DNA from: Bacteroidia bacterium
Lineage (GTDB): Bacteria; Bacteroidota; Bacteroidia; UKL13-3
Assembly: GCA_023151275.1 (NCBI GenBank)
Contig: JAKLJI010000019.1
Coordinates: forward strand, 1-61,882
Direction of reading: 5' to 3'
DNA: 61,882 bases
Each line of letters begins with the position of its first letter. The first letter of the stretch is position 1. The position numbers and the translations under genes are program-made. The notes beneath the pieces are model-generated. The model did no database searches and was not told where the DNA came from. It saw nothing but the letters and a program-made list of their open reading frames with translations. This document shows, piece after piece, positions 35,308-47,818 of the stretch.

Positions 35308-36090
35308 CTACTTCAAACTTCCCAACCTGCTCTCAACTGCCGTTAGTCGTTGAAGAATTTGCTCATTGGTACTAAGAGGTTCAGGCAATTCATGGCTAAA
35401 ATAATTGATAAATTTCCAGACCTCAGATATCTCAGAAACCGGAACCTCATAGGGCTTAAATTCTGGATTTAGGGAATGAAGTTCCAAACTCCTTTTTGTA
35501 CTCAAAAAATTCTTAACCACTTTGAATACGGCACCTTCATGTTGCGTAACAACAACATAAGCATCTCCGGATTTAATTTCATGCCAATTGCTTACATATT
35601 CGGCAACAACATAACTCCCATGTTTAATGGGTAACATGGAATCCCCATCAATTTGAAAGGCACGGTATTTCCGTTCCCTGGCCAAAAAGGGAAGCTGAAA
35701 AGTTGGGAGACTACCAATAAACTCCGGATCATTAAAGCCAGTTGCATATCCTGCTTTAACTCGCAAGGGAACCAACTCTATATTCTCCTTATTATTAGCA
35801 TCAAGTGTTGTGGCTAAAACCCTCAACTTTGAACCGGAAATATACTCTTCCATCAGACCTCTGAGTTTAAATTCCGACTCACTTAAATCGCTTAGTAACA
35901 AAGGTTCAACCGGTACTTCAAAATACCTGGATACTTGGATTATCAAATCAATGGGAGGATTTAAGGCAACTGAATTTTCATAACTATTCAGTTTAGAACG
36001 TGTTACCCCAAATTCTTGCGCCAACTGTTCCTGACTTAAACCTTTTCTATTCCTTAAGAACCGAAGATTACTTCCAAATAACACATCCAT
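35308..36090 (-). CDS. XRE-S24 (LexA/CI-like) self-cleaving regulator
   Basis: 260 residues. N-terminal XRE helix-turn-helix (~8-62; LSQEQLAQEFGVTRSKLNSYE) and C-terminal S24 peptidase domain with the nucleophile in QIDGDSMLPI and the lysine in GAVFKVVKNF; KAGYATG is a plausible Ala-Gly cleavage site. Such proteins repress promoters until RecA* or other stress triggers self-cleavage. A perfect palindrome overlaps its own start, so autorepression is likely. The final helix (NEQILQRLTAVESRLGSL) may help oligomerise. No phage genes are nearby; these regulators are common as stand-alone genes in Bacteroidota. Confidence 0.9.
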   Translation of the reverse strand: MDVLFGSNLRFLRNRKGLSQEQLAQEFGVTRSKLNSYENSVALNPPIDLIIQVSRYFEVPVEPLLLSDLSESEFKLRGLMEEYISGSKLRVLATTLDANNKENIELVPLRVKAGYATGFNDPEFIGSLPTFQLPFLARERKYRAFQIDGDSMLPIKHGSYVVAEYVSNWHEIKSGDAYVVVTQHEGAVFKVVKNFLSTKRSLELHSLNPEFKPYEVPVSEISEVWKFINYFSHELPEPLSTNEQILQRLTAVESRLGSLK

Positions 36091-36103
36091 ATTGTTAACA
36101 ATA
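36090..36103. promoter_or_regulatory. Palindromic operator at the XRE-S24 gene start
   Basis: TATTGTTAACAATA, a perfect 14-bp palindrome. Its first base is the A of the ATG, so it spans -13 to +1 of the coding sequence, downstream of the promoter-like element at 36108-36139. Confidence 0.6.
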
Positions 36104-36107
36104 ATAA

Positions 36108-36139
36108 CAAATATATGAAATCTAAATTAACACTTGCAA
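36108..36139 (-). promoter_or_regulatory. Probable promoter of the XRE-S24 gene
   Basis: Minus strand TTG, 21-nt spacer, TATATTTG. The spacer is one or two bases longer than the consensus. Confidence 0.5.
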
Positions 36140-36184
36140 TGTTTATAGCAAATAATCAACAATTCCTATGGATGAAATTTCAGC

Positions 36185-38380
36185 TTATGAAGCGCTGCTT
36201 GAATTAGTTGCTGTTTCCAAATCCAATGGAAACTCAAGTGAAAAAACAGAACCAACTTCTTTTCTGCTTTGCACATGAAGTTGTCCGCCATTGCGCTCTA
36301 CAAATTCTTTTGTTAGCAAAAGACCAATTCCTGCGCCATGCTCGCCAGAGGTTCCAAAATTCCCTTGTTTTTGTTTGATGGTAAACAAATTATTCAAAGT
36401 TGACTCATCCATTCCTACACCTTCATCGCGAATTTCAAGAACTCCACGAATTCCTTTGATTTTACCAAAAACTTTAATGGATTTTCCAGGATATGAAAAT
36501 TTGATGGCATTAAAAATCAAATTCCTCAAGGCAATGTCCAAATGGTCAGGATCGCAATACAATTTAAATCCTGATTCTATTTCAACAACCACTTGCAAAT
36601 TCTTACCTTGAATTTGATTGGAAAAAAGTTCAAGATTTCGTCTAACGATTTCCGAAACATCCACGAATGATGGCTGAAGAACAAGTTCACCCGACATCTG
36701 TGATTTTCCCCAATTCAGGGTATTCTCCAATAAAATTCCAATTTGTCGAAGCTGATTTTGAAAACTACTTTTTAATGAAACGAATTCTTCCTGACTCAAG
36801 TGGCCTTCGTCCAATAAATCCAGCACATTTGCCAAATTTTGAACGGGATGTCTCAAATCATGAGACAAAATAGAAAATGTCTTTGTTTTGAACTGGTTCA
36901 ATTCGGATAAATGCTTTGCCTGAATCTCCATTTCATTTTTTTGCTTCAAAATCAATTCTTTGGCTTTGGTAGCCTTCAGGCGATTTCGATTTACACCAAT
37001 AACAATTCCGGAGAGAACCAAGATTAATAAGACTAAGCCCAATGTATACAAGCGCTGAACCTGATTTTCAGCTTGCTGTATTTTCTTGTTCTTTTCTAGC
37101 AATGCAATTTGGTTCTGCTTTTTTTCCAATAAGTAATTGAATTCAATTTTGTGTGACTTATTTAAGGTTTCTTCATTGAACAAACTGTCCTTGTACAAAA
37201 CGGAAAGCTTCAAGTAATGCATAGCCTGATTAATCGTTCCCAATGCCTCATAAGCTTTAGCTAAGTATTGGGTCGATTCATAAGCTTGAAGCTTATTGTG
37301 TATTTCACTTGAATAATTATAGGCGTTAATAAAATGGGATATTGCTTGTTCTTTATTCCCTTTCAGGAATTCACACCTACCGATTCCATTTTCACTGATG
37401 CTGATGCCTTGTAAATCCCCATAAAGTTTATCAATCTCAAGGCCCTCGGCAAAACTCTTAATTGCCAAATCAGGCTGACCGGTCCGTTCAAAAATATAAC
37501 CAAAATTCTTTAAGCAAACGGATAGTCCACCTGGATTATCCATTTTATTGCAGCGGTCATAGCCTCTTTTGAAAATTTCGAGTGCTTTATTAAACTTCTT
37601 CTCCTCTAAAAATGCTGTTCCAAGTATTACCTCTGAGTGGAACATGCCTTCTTCATCACCAAATCTCTCTTGTATAGAGAAAGCCCGCTCAGCATGTTTA
37701 CGAGCATCATCAAATTTCTTCAAATTCGAATAAACGCCTGCAATATTGGAAAGGCTATTAGAGATTCCCAAAGAATCACCCATGCGTTCACGAATCAACA
37801 ACCCATCAAACAATCGAGAAAGCGCTTCAACATAATTTCCTTTATCCGTGTAAACATTACCAATATTGTTGTAACAATCAGCAATTCCTTTTTCATCATT
37901 GATCGACTTACGTAAATTGAGGCTACGTAAATAAAATGAAAAGGCTGAATCAAATTTACCCTCATTGTGGTAAACTATGCCCATGTTATTAAGCACAGCA
38001 GCTTCGCCAGAAACATCACCCATCTTCCGATAAATCAGAAGGGCTTCTTCATTCTTCTTAACCGTCTTAGATACATTACCAATTAAATAATTAGATATCG
38101 CCTCAACACCCAAGGCTTTGGCTTCACCTTTCAAATAGCCCAACTGCTTTGCCAACTTTCTAGCCTCCCCAGCATAGAATAAACTACTGTCAGTTTTTAC
38201 TACATGGTAGGAATAGGCAATTTCATTTAAGAGGATTACTTTAAGAGTATCATTCGATTTATGGTTCGCTAATTTGCGCAACTGTTCCTGTAACCGTATA
38301 CCTTGAGCTAACAAGTGGTTGGCATCCCAAAAATTCAACAGCAAAAAAATCCCTAAACAGAAACGGATTCTGATTCTCAT
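36185..38380 (-). CDS. Orphan sensor histidine kinase with TPR sensor domain
   Basis: 731 residues. Signal peptide; about nine tetratricopeptide repeats (~40-400) in the periplasm or outer face (GDVSGEAAVLNNMGIVYHNEG, IADCYNNIGNVYTDKGNYVEAL and similar); coiled coil; a membrane helix (~440-462); the HisKA box FSILSHDLRHPVQNL (His ~505); and the ATPase domain with N-box LRNLIFNAIKFS, G1 RDEGVGMD and G2 GEHGAGIGLLL. No response regulator is adjacent, so its partner must be encoded elsewhere. This TPR kinase layout is frequent in Bacteroidota. Confidence 0.9.
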   Translation of the reverse strand: MRIRIRFCLGIFLLLNFWDANHLLAQGIRLQEQLRKLANHKSNDTLKVILLNEIAYSYHVVKTDSSLFYAGEARKLAKQLGYLKGEAKALGVEAISNYLIGNVSKTVKKNEEALLIYRKMGDVSGEAAVLNNMGIVYHNEGKFDSAFSFYLRSLNLRKSINDEKGIADCYNNIGNVYTDKGNYVEALSRLFDGLLIRERMGDSLGISNSLSNIAGVYSNLKKFDDARKHAERAFSIQERFGDEEGMFHSEVILGTAFLEEKKFNKALEIFKRGYDRCNKMDNPGGLSVCLKNFGYIFERTGQPDLAIKSFAEGLEIDKLYGDLQGISISENGIGRCEFLKGNKEQAISHFINAYNYSSEIHNKLQAYESTQYLAKAYEALGTINQAMHYLKLSVLYKDSLFNEETLNKSHKIEFNYLLEKKQNQIALLEKNKKIQQAENQVQRLYTLGLVLLILVLSGIVIGVNRNRLKATKAKELILKQKNEMEIQAKHLSELNQFKTKTFSILSHDLRHPVQNLANVLDLLDEGHLSQEEFVSLKSSFQNQLRQIGILLENTLNWGKSQMSGELVLQPSFVDVSEIVRRNLELFSNQIQGKNLQVVVEIESGFKLYCDPDHLDIALRNLIFNAIKFSYPGKSIKVFGKIKGIRGVLEIRDEGVGMDESTLNNLFTIKQKQGNFGTSGEHGAGIGLLLTKEFVERNGGQLHVQSRKEVGSVFSLEFPLDLETATNSSSAS

Positions 38381-38666
38381 TGGCTACTATTACGGTTTCA
38401 ATATAAGCTTTTTCATGACAATCAGCGATTCCAAAAAAAAGAAATACACTACCAATGAAAAGCCAATAGTAACCGCCAGATAGTAATCAAATCGATTTCA
38501 ATTTCAGGTTTCAGAATCTGAAATAGGTAAAATCAACAAAATGAAAGAGTCCCAAAATTCACCAAAAAACAGGCAATAGTTCTGGTTAATGGGTGAAAGC
38601 AAAGGAATAAAAAGTTTCAGGGAGGGGTGATGGTAAAATCAAACTGCCATAACCTAGAAAAAAGGT

Positions 38667-38703
38667 GCAAAAAAAAAGCCCTACTCAAGGAGTAAGGCTT
38701 TTA
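38667..38703 (-). terminator. Terminator of the rRNA operon
   Basis: On the minus strand AAGCCTTACT, loop CCTTG, AGTAGGGCTT, then nine T. It lies 5 nt beyond the 3' end of the 5S gene. The rest of the 38381-38666 stretch holds no gene that I can see. Confidence 0.85.
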
Positions 38704-38708
38704 AAGAA

Positions 38709-38819
<111 letters not shown>

Positions 38820-38889
38820 AAGATCGTAAAAGTTCTTATTTTGACATAAAACAGGAGAAAACACAACCATCATCAGGTATTAAATTAAT

Positions 38890-41682
<2,793 letters not shown>

Positions 41683-41740
41683 TTAATATCCTAATGAATA
41701 TTCTAATTGAATATGTCTTAATTGTGTTTTCTCCTATTAT

Positions 41741-41750
41741 GTCAAAGAAC
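41741..41750 (-). promoter_or_regulatory. boxA-like antitermination site before 23S
   Basis: Minus strand GTTCTTTGAC, 58 nt before the 23S 5' end. The same core GTTCTTT recurs upstream of 16S and in the 16S-tRNA-Ile spacer. Confidence 0.5.
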
Positions 41751-41772
41751 TTTACCGCACGTTTGCGGTTTG

Positions 41773-41847
41773 TTGCTAATCCAGGAATCGAACCTGATAC
41801 CTCATACAAATTCAATTCGTATGCGCTCTACCCTTGAGCTATTAACA
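41773..41847 (-). pseudogene. tRNA-like element with aberrant anticodon arm in the rRNA spacer
   Basis: 75 nt between tRNA-Ala and 23S. Acceptor stem TGTTAAT/ATTAGCA (one G-U), D arm GCTC-AAGGGTA-GAGC and T arm TCAGG-TTCGATT-CCTGG are all tRNA-like. The anticodon arm is 21 nt instead of 17: CATACGAA pairs with TTTGTATG over 8 bp around TTGAA, and one of the two bases between acceptor and D stems is missing. It therefore gives no standard anticodon. I take it as a degenerate tRNA or processing element rather than a working tRNA. Confidence 0.6.
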
Positions 41848-41897
41848 TCTTGTCATTACTTAACTCCTTCTCTTAACCCAAATCCTAAATCCTCTTG

Positions 41898-41971
41898 TGG
41901 AGAATAACGGATTCGAACCGTTGACCCCCTGCGTGCAAGGCAGGTGCTCTAGCCAGCTGAGCTAATTCCCC
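41898..41971 (-). tRNA. tRNA-Ala (TGC)
   Basis: 74 nt cloverleaf: acceptor GGGGAAT/ATTCTCC, anticodon loop CTTGCAC with TGC, CCA not encoded. Standard second spacer tRNA of the rRNA operon. Confidence 0.95.
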
Positions 41972-41978
41972 ATTTCTG

Positions 41979-42052
41979 TAGTCCCGCGCAGACTTGAACT
42001 GCGGACCTCTACATTATCAGTGTAGCGCTCTAACCACCTGAGCTACGAGACT
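41979..42052 (-). tRNA. tRNA-Ile (GAT)
   Basis: 74 nt: anticodon loop CTGATAA with GAT, T loop TTCAAGT, CCA not encoded. First spacer tRNA, seven bases before tRNA-Ala. Confidence 0.95.
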
Positions 42053-42149
42053 ATAATTGCTTATTACTCCCATCCTCAGATGCTTTTCCCATTTCCTCTC
42101 CGCTTTCGCTATCTGCATTAGGGGCGATCCAAAGCTTGTAATGTTGTCT

Positions 42150-42159
42150 TGTAAAGAAC
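42150..42159 (-). promoter_or_regulatory. boxA-like site in the 16S-tRNA-Ile spacer
   Basis: Minus strand GTTCTTTACA, about 50 nt after the 16S 3' end. One of three copies of the GTTCTTT core in the operon. Confidence 0.45.
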
Positions 42160-42210
42160 TAATTTTTTTGAAGATATATGAGATAGCTCGCTAAACGAAA
42201 TTCTTCTCTA

Positions 42211-43737
<1,527 letters not shown>

Positions 43738-43813
43738 AAAAGATTTTTGATTGATTGTTTCTCAAGAATTTTGACCTTAAACATCTCTGTTCAAGTGCTT
43801 GCTATCTCATATC

Positions 43814-43823
43814 TTCAAAGAAC
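43814..43823 (-). promoter_or_regulatory. boxA-like site in the rRNA leader
   Basis: Minus strand GTTCTTTGAA, between the nearest promoter and the 16S 5' end; expected place for a Nus-factor antitermination signal. Confidence 0.5.
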
Positions 43824-43920
43824 GTTATCCCTTATTTATTTAACCTGTCGCCAGGCCGGAATCTCTATTTTAATTTCCCCCTTATCCTCTCTCCTAATTC
43901 TCTCTTCCTTTTCGGGGTGG

Positions 43921-43951
43921 CAAAGGTAAGTGTTTATTTTATCATTGCCAA
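43921..43951 (-). promoter_or_regulatory. rRNA operon promoter, proximal
   Basis: Minus strand TTG, 20-nt spacer, TACCTTTG, then CCACCCC. Matches the Bacteroidota consensus. About 185 nt before 16S. Confidence 0.85.
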
Positions 43952-44014
43952 ATGTTTTTTTCATTTATTTTCCCTTCCTCATTCTCTCGTCGTCGCTTGC
44001 TCTGGAAGGGGTTG

Positions 44015-44044
44015 CAAAGGTAATTCAAATTTTCTTATTGTCAA
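44015..44044 (-). promoter_or_regulatory. rRNA operon promoter, middle
   Basis: Minus strand TTG, 19-nt spacer, TACCTTTG, then CAACCCC. Lies 94 nt upstream of the proximal promoter. Confidence 0.85.
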
Positions 44045-44113
44045 GTTTTATTTGAAATTTCTTTTGCTGATTTGTGAAAGAACATTGTGTTTCCCTCTTG
44101 CTGAAAGGGGCTG

Positions 44114-44143
44114 CAAATGTAGGGAGATTATTAGCTATTGCAA
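44114..44143 (-). promoter_or_regulatory. rRNA operon promoter, distal
   Basis: Minus strand TTG, 19-nt spacer, TACATTTG, then CAGCCCC. Lies 99 nt upstream of the middle promoter. Confidence 0.8.
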
Positions 44144-44263
44144 GTCTATTTGCAAAGTATTTCAATAACTACCTATTCATCAGGCAAAAAAAATGCAAAA
44201 ACCATCTCAATTCTCCTGAATCAATCACTCAAAAATGTAAAGCAACCCCTAAAAATATCCCAT

Positions 44264-44293
44264 TTGCTCAAGCCAATTATTGAAATAAATTTG
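44264..44293 (+). promoter_or_regulatory. Promoter of the PaaN-type gene
   Basis: TTG (44264-44266), 19-nt spacer, TAAATTTG (44286-44293), a full consensus match; the ATG is 19 nt further on. Divergent from the rRNA promoters. Confidence 0.8.
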
Positions 44294-44312
44294 CCTCATC
44301 ATCTAAAATCAA

Positions 44313-45962
44313 ATGAATTTGTTTGAAAAACATCAGGCTTTATTAACCGATGCAGTAGCTGCATTGAAAAGCAGAACCTATTTTACTCCCTATCCTGAAA
44401 ACCCAAAAGCTTACAGCGAAGATGCTGATGCCAAAGCGAAAGCCTGGATTAGCAGCATTATGAACAATAATTACACTGCCCTACCTGCTGCCGCTTCGGG
44501 AAAGTGGATTGGTGAAGAGGTTTCTCCCTTTCTTCAATTAGGCATTGGTGTTAACTATCCCGATTACTCTATTGATGAACTTATCTCAAATGGAGTTGGT
44601 GCCCATGCTAGCTGGAGCAAACAGTCTCTTGAAACCCGTGTAGGTATATTAATAGAATCACTCGAACGCATCAAACAGCGTTTTTTTGATATTGCTTATG
44701 CTACTATGCATACAACCGGACAATCCTATATGATGAGCTTTCAGGCATCCGGCCCCCATGCAAACGATAGAGCGCTTGAAGCTATAGCTATGGGCTACCA
44801 AGAACTTAGTAGATATACTAATGAAACCAATTGGGTTAAACCAATGGGTAAGTTTGATCTTACCTTGAAAAAGAACTTCAAAGCAATGCCAAAGGGATTA
44901 GGCCTTGTTATTGGCTGTTCTACTTTCCCGGTATGGAATACTGTACCCGGGTTATTTGCATGTCTTGTAAGTGGAAGCGCATGTATTGTTAAGCCCCATG
45001 CAAAAGCTGTTCTTCCAATAGCTATTGTTGTAGAAGAACTTCAAAAGTTATTTGCTGAAGTTGGACTTGACCGTTCTATTGTTCAATTGGCAACCGATTC
45101 ACAAAATGAACCTAAAACCAAATTGCTGGCAGAGCATGCTGCTGTAAAACAAATCGACTTTACCGGCAACTCTAGTTTTGGTAGCTATATTGAATCTTTA
45201 CCAAAAACAACCTTTACCGAAAAGGCAGGAGTAAATTCAATCATTCTAGATTCAGCAAACGACCTCAAAGCAGTTTGTTCAAACATTGCCTTCTCGGCAT
45301 CTTTATATAGCGGTCAAATGTGTACCGCTCCACAAAACATCTTTATATCTGCCGATGGCGTTCAAACTGCAGAGGGAGTTGTTTCTTATGCAGATGCTGT
45401 AACCGCACTAAAAGATGCGTTCAATGGTTTGATTGACCATCCCAAAGCCGGCCCTGGAACATTGGGAGCAATTCAGGCCGATCTTACATTTAACCGAGTT
45501 AAAGAATTAGCTTCAAAAGGCCTTACAGAAGTGGTTAATTCAAAAAACATCCGCAATGAAGAATTCCCTGATGCACGAATTGCAAGCCCAATTGTGGTTG
45601 AAATCAATCCAAACGACCCTGCACTTTACCGCGAAGAATGTTTTGGTCCGATAGTATTTATCATTAAAACCAACAGCTTTGAAGATTCATTGAATAGAGC
45701 TGTTGAGCTTGCTTCAGAAAAAGGAGCACTCACTTGTGGTGCTTACACCACATCCTTGGAGCGTCAAACCAAAATTGAAGATGCCATGAATGCCATTTAT
45801 GTTCCGGTTTCTTTCAATTTTACCGGTGCTGCATTTATTAATTCACATGCGGCATTCAGCGATTTTCACTTAACCGGTGGCAATGCAGCTGGTAATGCAT
45901 CTTTCACCAACGCCGACTTTATCAATAAAAGGGTGGTTTGGGTTGGAAACCGATACATGTAA
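44313..45962 (+). CDS. paaN: PaaN-type aldehyde dehydrogenase family protein
   Basis: 549 residues, aldehyde-dehydrogenase fold throughout: IGCSTFPVWNTVPGLFACLVSGSACIVKPH-type cofactor region, the FTGNSSFG loop (~285), and the catalytic cysteine in SLYSGQMCTAPQNIF (~336). The diverged N-terminus (TYFTPYPENPKAYSED) and overall pattern match PaaN, the phenylacetate-degradation dehydrogenase family of Bacteroidota and Actinobacteria. No other paa gene is in the window, so its substrate here is uncertain; a general acyl or ring-aldehyde dehydrogenase is possible. Confidence 0.82.
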   Translation: MNLFEKHQALLTDAVAALKSRTYFTPYPENPKAYSEDADAKAKAWISSIMNNNYTALPAAASGKWIGEEVSPFLQLGIGVNYPDYSIDELISNGVGAHASWSKQSLETRVGILIESLERIKQRFFDIAYATMHTTGQSYMMSFQASGPHANDRALEAIAMGYQELSRYTNETNWVKPMGKFDLTLKKNFKAMPKGLGLVIGCSTFPVWNTVPGLFACLVSGSACIVKPHAKAVLPIAIVVEELQKLFAEVGLDRSIVQLATDSQNEPKTKLLAEHAAVKQIDFTGNSSFGSYIESLPKTTFTEKAGVNSIILDSANDLKAVCSNIAFSASLYSGQMCTAPQNIFISADGVQTAEGVVSYADAVTALKDAFNGLIDHPKAGPGTLGAIQADLTFNRVKELASKGLTEVVNSKNIRNEEFPDARIASPIVVEINPNDPALYREECFGPIVFIIKTNSFEDSLNRAVELASEKGALTCGAYTTSLERQTKIEDAMNAIYVPVSFNFTGAAFINSHAAFSDFHLTGGNAAGNASFTNADFINKRVVWVGNRYM

Positions 45963-45971
45963 TACAATAAT

Positions 45972-46000
45972 AAAAAAGGAGGCGCTCGGCCTCCTTTTTT
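45972..46000. terminator. Bidirectional terminator between paaN and the acyltransferase gene
   Basis: AAAAAAGGAGGC, loop GCTCG, GCCTCCTTTTTT. T-runs on both strands, just beyond both stop codons. Confidence 0.88.
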
Positions 46001-46002
46001 AT

Positions 46003-47751
46003 TTATCTGCTTACCAAATCAAATGCTTCGTCCGGTATATCTTCCACCTTCACCACTAAAAATCCATCCAAGGCATCATTGAAATGCGGGTCGATATTGA
46101 AGGCGATAATTTTCCCATTCAATTTCAAGTACTTCTTTACTAATACGGGTACTTTCAATTTCTGAGCCCCCTCGATATCTCCGATAAAATTATCCAATAG
46201 CTTTAAATCCTCACTATACTTCTTCATCAACAAATTCTTGCCTTCGGTTTTTGACTGATACGAGAAAGCTTTTCGGGCTTGAACCATTTTGGCTAACCTT
46301 TTATCCCAATGGTTGTGCCGAATATAGGCAACCAATAGGTCCTTACTCAGGTTCGAAAAGCTATTGCTAATGCTAACCGGGCCAATCATGTACCGGAATC
46401 TTTCAGGATTTGATTTCAGGTAAACGTGAACTCCCTTCCACAATAACATTAAAGGAGCAGCCTTTTTTTGATACTCGGGCCTAATCCAAGACCTGCCTAA
46501 TTCAATGGATTGGAACAAGAGCGGATAAAAATCTCTGCTTATTCTAAACAATTCATGCAGGTAAAAGCCTTCAACCCCATATTTCCTGAAAATAATATCA
46601 CCCTCTCCAACCCTATAAGCACCAACTAGGCGCTGTTCTTGGTTATCCCAAACAAAGAGATGCTTATAATAAGCATCGTAAGCATCTGAATCAAATGAAC
46701 GATTTGTGCCCTCCCCTACCAATCTAAAGGTTAGCTCACGAAGCCTCGCTATTTCGCGCATAAGAGTTGGCGCATCCTTGTGCTTGCAGATAAAAACCGA
46801 AAACACATCGTAATCCACCAAATGAGCCTCTTTAGGTAATGCCTCAATTTCTGCAATCAACTGTGCTTTTGGGCTTTCATCAATAATAGGTTGGGGCCGT
46901 TTTAAACGTTTTAAGGGATTTACAACGGGAAGCTTTCGGGCATCCAAATGTGCACCCAAAGCATACGTTTTGGCTCGCACAAAATCTAAAATACCCGGAG
47001 CATTCATGCCTTCCATTTCTTTGAATACAATAGGCTTTCCGATTCGAAGTTTAATATCGTTGCGTTTATTAAACATCTCCGAAGGGAGTTTGATAGTTCT
47101 CAAACTGGGATGAAGAAGCCCAAGTAAATTGAAGCCCAAGCTATTGTGTCCCGAAAAGTATACTGGAACTACTTTCACCTTTGCTTTAGCAATTATTCTT
47201 CCAACTACAGGCTCCCACTCTTTATCCCGAATTTTCAGGTTGTTTAGCTTGAGCGCACTTACTTCACCTGCCGGGAAAATGCCAAGTGGACTTGTCTCCA
47301 AATGCTTCAAAATATGTTTCACTCCGGAAACATTCATTCCTTTTTCGCCAATATTCTCAAATGGATTCACAGGAATAAAGGAATCCTTTAAAGGTGGAAT
47401 TTGCTGCAACAAGTAATTGGCAACAATTTTGAAATCGGGGCGTAATCGTTGAATCAGGGCGATTAATATTACCCCATCAATACCTCCATAAGGATGATTG
47501 GCTACTAAAATAAAGGGCCCTGTTTTCGGAATATTTTCTAGTTCTTCAGGACTAACCTGAAAATCGATTCCGAATTGCTTCAGAATTTCATCTGCAAAGG
47601 CAACTCCTGTTTCATCCTGGCTGTTGCTATACACCTCATTTACACGCTCAAGTTTAAGAAGTTTCATGAGAGCGGGAGCCAGAATATCAAGCCGTAGCTT
47701 TTGAAGTTTTAACGCCTTTGAGAAATCGTCTTTCTCAATGAGTTTAGACAT
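46003..47751 (-). CDS. Bifunctional acyltransferase, OlsF-like (PlsC + GNAT-type N-acyltransferase)
   Basis: 582 residues from ATG at 47751 (MSKLIEKDDFSKAL); a GTG six codons earlier lies in the palindrome and is less likely. The N-terminal half is PlsC-like: ANHPYGGIDGV (the HPYGxxD variant of HX4D) and FPAGEVSAL. The C-terminal half (~300-560) is an OlsB-type acyl-ACP-dependent N-acyltransferase (RLRELTFRLVGEGTNRSFDSDAYD, ELFRISRDF, SWIRPEYQKKAAPLMLLWKG-type). This O- plus N-acyltransferase fusion is known as OlsF, which makes ornithine lipids, and related enzymes make glycine lipids in Bacteroidota. Which head group is used cannot be told from the sequence. Confidence 0.85.
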   Translation of the reverse strand: MSKLIEKDDFSKALKLQKLRLDILAPALMKLLKLERVNEVYSNSQDETGVAFADEILKQFGIDFQVSPEELENIPKTGPFILVANHPYGGIDGVILIALIQRLRPDFKIVANYLLQQIPPLKDSFIPVNPFENIGEKGMNVSGVKHILKHLETSPLGIFPAGEVSALKLNNLKIRDKEWEPVVGRIIAKAKVKVVPVYFSGHNSLGFNLLGLLHPSLRTIKLPSEMFNKRNDIKLRIGKPIVFKEMEGMNAPGILDFVRAKTYALGAHLDARKLPVVNPLKRLKRPQPIIDESPKAQLIAEIEALPKEAHLVDYDVFSVFICKHKDAPTLMREIARLRELTFRLVGEGTNRSFDSDAYDAYYKHLFVWDNQEQRLVGAYRVGEGDIIFRKYGVEGFYLHELFRISRDFYPLLFQSIELGRSWIRPEYQKKAAPLMLLWKGVHVYLKSNPERFRYMIGPVSISNSFSNLSKDLLVAYIRHNHWDKRLAKMVQARKAFSYQSKTEGKNLLMKKYSEDLKLLDNFIGDIEGAQKLKVPVLVKKYLKLNGKIIAFNIDPHFNDALDGFLVVKVEDIPDEAFDLVSR

Positions 47752-47755
47752 GCTT

Positions 47756-47771
47756 TTGTGATTTGTCACAA
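47756..47771. promoter_or_regulatory. Palindrome just upstream of the OlsF-like gene
   Basis: TTGTGA-TTTG-TCACAA, perfect 6-bp arms, 4-bp spacer, ending 4 nt before the ATG. It resembles a CRP/FNR-family half-site pair with the 4-bp FNR spacing. Which protein binds is unknown. Confidence 0.4.
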
Positions 47772-47818
47772 TATACCAAAGAAATTAGGATTCTTTGATG
47801 GGTTAACAAAGACTTAAT

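Noticed and set aside
35308-36090. XRE-S24 gene as a sign of a prophage
   Set aside because: No integrase, structural or lysis genes surround it, and such regulators often stand alone in this phylum.
41773-41847. Reading the tRNA-like element as tRNA-Ser(TGA) or tRNA-Gln(TTG)
   Set aside because: Neither reading leaves a standard 5-bp stem with a 7-nt loop and correct spacing, and there is no long variable arm for Ser.
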